Shown here piece by piece: positions 30,824 through 33,218 of a stretch of DNA of 33,218 nucleotides. The stretch is from positions 1 through 33,218 of the forward strand of contig JAPOJV010000021.1 in the NCBI GenBank assembly GCA_029978085.1, given 5' to 3'. The stretch's first letter is position 1, and each line of letters starts with the position of its first letter. The notes below the pieces were generated by a model. That model was not told the DNA's origin. It did no database searches and was given only the letters and a program-made list of their open reading frames with translations. A program made the position numbers and the translations under genes. This DNA comes from a bacterium (GTDB taxonomy: Bacteria > Planctomycetota > Planctomycetia > Pirellulales > UBA1268).

Positions 30824-30901
30824 GTAGGCCCGTCGCGCCGCATGGGGTTGTCACGCCGTGACCACTGCGCTGTTTTTCCGGTCACGGCGTGGCCGGGCTA
30901 C
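30824..30901. repeat. GTAG-REP locus E (degenerate copy)
   Basis: GTAG 30824-30827, core gtcacgccgtgac 30850-30862, ccggtcacggcgtggccgg 30878-30896, CTAC 30898-30901. Confidence 0.75.
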
Positions 30902-30923
30902 CAGGCGGGGTGAGCAGACCTGT

Positions 30924-31901
30924 TCACGGGAGGCGATGGCGGAGGCGGCTGAGAGGGATCGGGCCCCAATGCCGCGAATCGATGCTCGCGGCAGGGTGAT
31001 CACCGAGCACGAAGCACTCGTCGCGGCCGAGCGACCAGGAATGACCGCCGTTCGCACCAGGTCGGTAGAGCACGTCGCGCCACAGCGAGGCCCGCTCGAG
31101 TGAGACCGTGTCGGGCGGTGCCTCGCAGCTGATCGCCAGCTGCGGCGACATCGGTGCGAGATCGCCGTCGGCTGACCAGGGCACGGCCACCTGCCATGCG
31201 GGCGGCGCGCCGGCCGGCAGGCATGAGTGGACGCGCTCGTCGGGCTCGCCGGTGGTGGTCAGCTGCCAGGCGGCCGCCACCAGGTGCCCATCGAGCCGTC
31301 CAGCCACGATCGCATGTCGGCCGGTGGCGGTGAGCCGCCACGGGACGATGCGTGCCCCCACCTGCACCCGCACGCGGACGAAGCCATCCGCCGGCAATTC
31401 ACTCACCCGCAGGATCGCAGCCACGCCCACGTCCCGCACCGGCAGCAGCACGTGACTCCGCACCGACTCGACGCCCGCATCATCGAGCACCTCGTGCGGC
31501 CCTGCCTTCCAGCGTTCGTCATTCCGCCGACTGGTGACCGAGGGCGGCTCTCCTGGGGCAACGGCAAGCCCGAGCTCCGCAAGCAGGGGCGGTTCCTTGA
31601 GGACCGGGTGATCGTCGATCACGAGGTCGCCGTCGCGGATCGCCAACCGCTCGCCGGGGAGGCCCACGACCCGCTTGATCGCCGTGCCATCGGTCGCCCC
31701 GAGGGCCCACCGCTCGAATCGCCGCGGCCGCCGCCAGCGGTCCCCGAGCGGAAACCAGCCCGACCGCACGACCTCACCGGCCAGCAACCCGGGCGCCATC
31801 GATACGCCCTCGACGACATACCGGACGGGCAGGGATGCCCCGGCCGCGACGGCAACCACCGCCGCGGCCGTACCGGCGATCAGCCGCCCACGTTGACCCA
31901 C
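30924..31901 (-). CDS. Signal peptidase I-like (S26) protein
   Basis: [14 protein letters not shown] (Ser box), [13 protein letters not shown] (Lys box), [21 protein letters not shown] (GD..S.DSR.WG box). Confidence 0.8.
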   Translation of the reverse strand: MGQRGRLIAGTAAAVVAVAAGASLPVRYVVEGVSMAPGLLAGEVVRSGWFPLGDRWRRPRRFERWALGATDGTAIKRVVGLPGERLAIRDGDLVIDDHPVLKEPPLLAELGLAVAPGEPPSVTSRRNDERWKAGPHEVLDDAGVESVRSHVLLPVRDVGVAAILRVSELPADGFVRVRVQVGARIVPWRLTATGRHAIVAGRLDGHLVAAAWQLTTTGEPDERVHSCLPAGAPPAWQVAVPWSADGDLAPMSPQLAISCEAPPDTVSLERASLWRDVLYRPGANGGHSWSLGRDECFVLGDHPAASIDSRHWGPIPLSRLRHRLP

Positions 31902-33019
31902 TGGTGGCTCTTCGCGCTCTGGAGAACGGCGTCGCAGACCTTCTGGGTCTCGAGCGCGTCGCGGAACGTGGGATGCGCGGGCTGCTTCTTGGCGTAGGCC
32001 TCGAGGAAGTCAGCCACCTGGTGCACGAACGAGTGCTCGTAGCCGATCGCCAGACCCGGCACCCACCACTTGTTCATGTAGGGGTGGTCGCCGTCGGTTA
32101 CGTGCACGCTCTTCCAGCCCCGCATCGGGCCCTCGTCCCGGTAGTCGAACACCTGCAGCCGGTGCAGGTCGTGGAGATCCCACTTCAGGCTCATGTGCTC
32201 GCCGTTGATCTCGAAGGTGTAGAGAGCCTTGTGGCCGCGGGCGTACCGCGTGCTCTCGAAGAGACCGAGCGAGCCGTTCTTGAAGTGGCAGAGAAAGGAG
32301 CAGGCATCGTCGATGTTCACCTTCTCCACCTTGCCGGTGAGCTGGTGCTTCCGCTCCTTCACGAACGTCTCGGTCATGGCCGTGACGTCGGTCACCGACC
32401 CGTTGAGCCACAGGGCCGTGTCGATGCAGTGGGCCAGGAGATCGCCCGTCACGCCGCTGCCGGCGGCGGCCGAGTCGAGCCGCCACAGGGCGGCGCCCCC
32501 CTGCGGGAGATCGGCGTTGATCGTCCAGTCTTGGAGGAACTCGGCCCGGTAGTGGAAGACGCGGCCGAGCTTGCCGGAGTCGATGATCTGCTTGGCGAAC
32601 GTCACCGCCGGGATGCGGCGGTAGTTGTACCAGACCATGTTGGGCACGCCGGCCTTCTCCACGGCCTGGCACATCTTCTCCCCCTCGGCCGCGTCCATCG
32701 AGAGCGGCTTCTCGCAGAGGATCGCCTTGCCATGCTTGGCGGCTTCGATCGCGATCTCGGCGTGGAGGTTGTTCGGCGTGCAGATGTCGATGGCGTCGAT
32801 GTCGTCGGCCGCGACGAGCTTTCGCCAGTCGGTCTCGACCCGCTTGTAGCCCCAGCGGTCGGCGAAGGCCTGCGCCTTTTCGGCGTCGCGGGCGGCGACG
32901 GCCTGGAGGACCGGCAGATATTCGAGATCGAAGAAGTCCTTGACGCGGTTGTAGCCGTTGGAGTGGGCGCGGCCCATGAAGCCGTAGCCGATCATGCCGA
33001 TGCGGAGGGGTTTCGCCAT
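31880..33019 (-). CDS. Gfo/Idh/MocA family oxidoreductase
   Basis: [55 protein letters not shown]. Confidence 0.92.
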   Translation of the reverse strand: MAKPLRIGMIGYGFMGRAHSNGYNRVKDFFDLEYLPVLQAVAARDAEKAQAFADRWGYKRVETDWRKLVAADDIDAIDICTPNNLHAEIAIEAAKHGKAILCEKPLSMDAAEGEKMCQAVEKAGVPNMVWYNYRRIPAVTFAKQIIDSGKLGRVFHYRAEFLQDWTINADLPQGGAALWRLDSAAAGSGVTGDLLAHCIDTALWLNGSVTDVTAMTETFVKERKHQLTGKVEKVNIDDACSFLCHFKNGSLGLFESTRYARGHKALYTFEINGEHMSLKWDLHDLHRLQVFDYRDEGPMRGWKSVHVTDGDHPYMNKWWVPGLAIGYEHSFVHQVADFLEAYAKKQPAHPTFRDALETQKVCDAVLQSAKSHQWVNVGG

Positions 33020-33037
33020 TTGGGTGAGTCCTTTGTG

Positions 33038-33218
33038 TCAGTTCCAGCCGTGCGCGTCGCGGACGGCGATCATGGTCTTGAGGATGGTGTTCCAGGTGTT
33101 CGGGTTTTCGAGTGTGGCGTTGGGGAACATGCAGCCGTCCCAGCAGATGTGCCGAAAGGCCTTGGTGAGGCTGCCGTCGGTATTGCGCAGCCAGAAGCCG
33201 GCATGCTTGACGATGTCG
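33038..33218 (-). CDS. C-terminal fragment of an unidentified protein, truncated by window edge
   Basis: Reverse-strand reading [59 protein letters not shown], open to the window end. Confidence 0.6.
   Translation of the reverse strand, partial: DIVKHAGFWLRNTDGSLTKAFRHICWDGCMFPNATLENPNTWNTILKTMIAVRDAHGWN

Overview
High-GC bacterial chromosomal window with planctomycete hallmarks (a LEPR-type N-terminal motif, a typical gene set). Most of it is housekeeping: a tRNA-Leu(CAA), a GlmU-like bifunctional enzyme, metF, a response regulator, folK-panC-lgt, an MMPL/RND transporter, an RlmI-like methyltransferase, ilvN-ilvC, rpsB-tsf-pyrH-frr, ppdK, an SLC13 transporter, a LarA-like protein, a signal-peptidase-like protein and a Gfo/Idh oxidoreductase. 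Three things stand out. (1) 22066-23193 encodes a GluR0-topology ligand-gated channel (S1-M1-P-M3-S2). Its pore motif is MTGGCDD, not the K+-channel TVGYGD, and it resembles the MQQGCD pore of animal AMPA receptors. It is coupled by ATGA overlaps to a NatA/NatB-CPBP exporter. (2) A family of GTAG-headed small palindromes (REP-like, core GTCACG[C/G]CGTGAC) occupies most gene-end intergenic gaps, often as inverted pairs closed by CTAC. (3) Two larger non-coding palindromic structures: a perfect 21-bp inverted repeat bracketing about 300 bp upstream of the SLC13 gene, and a perfect 26-bp inverted repeat inserted into one REP locus. All calls come from reading the sequence and the supplied ORF translations; no database search was run.
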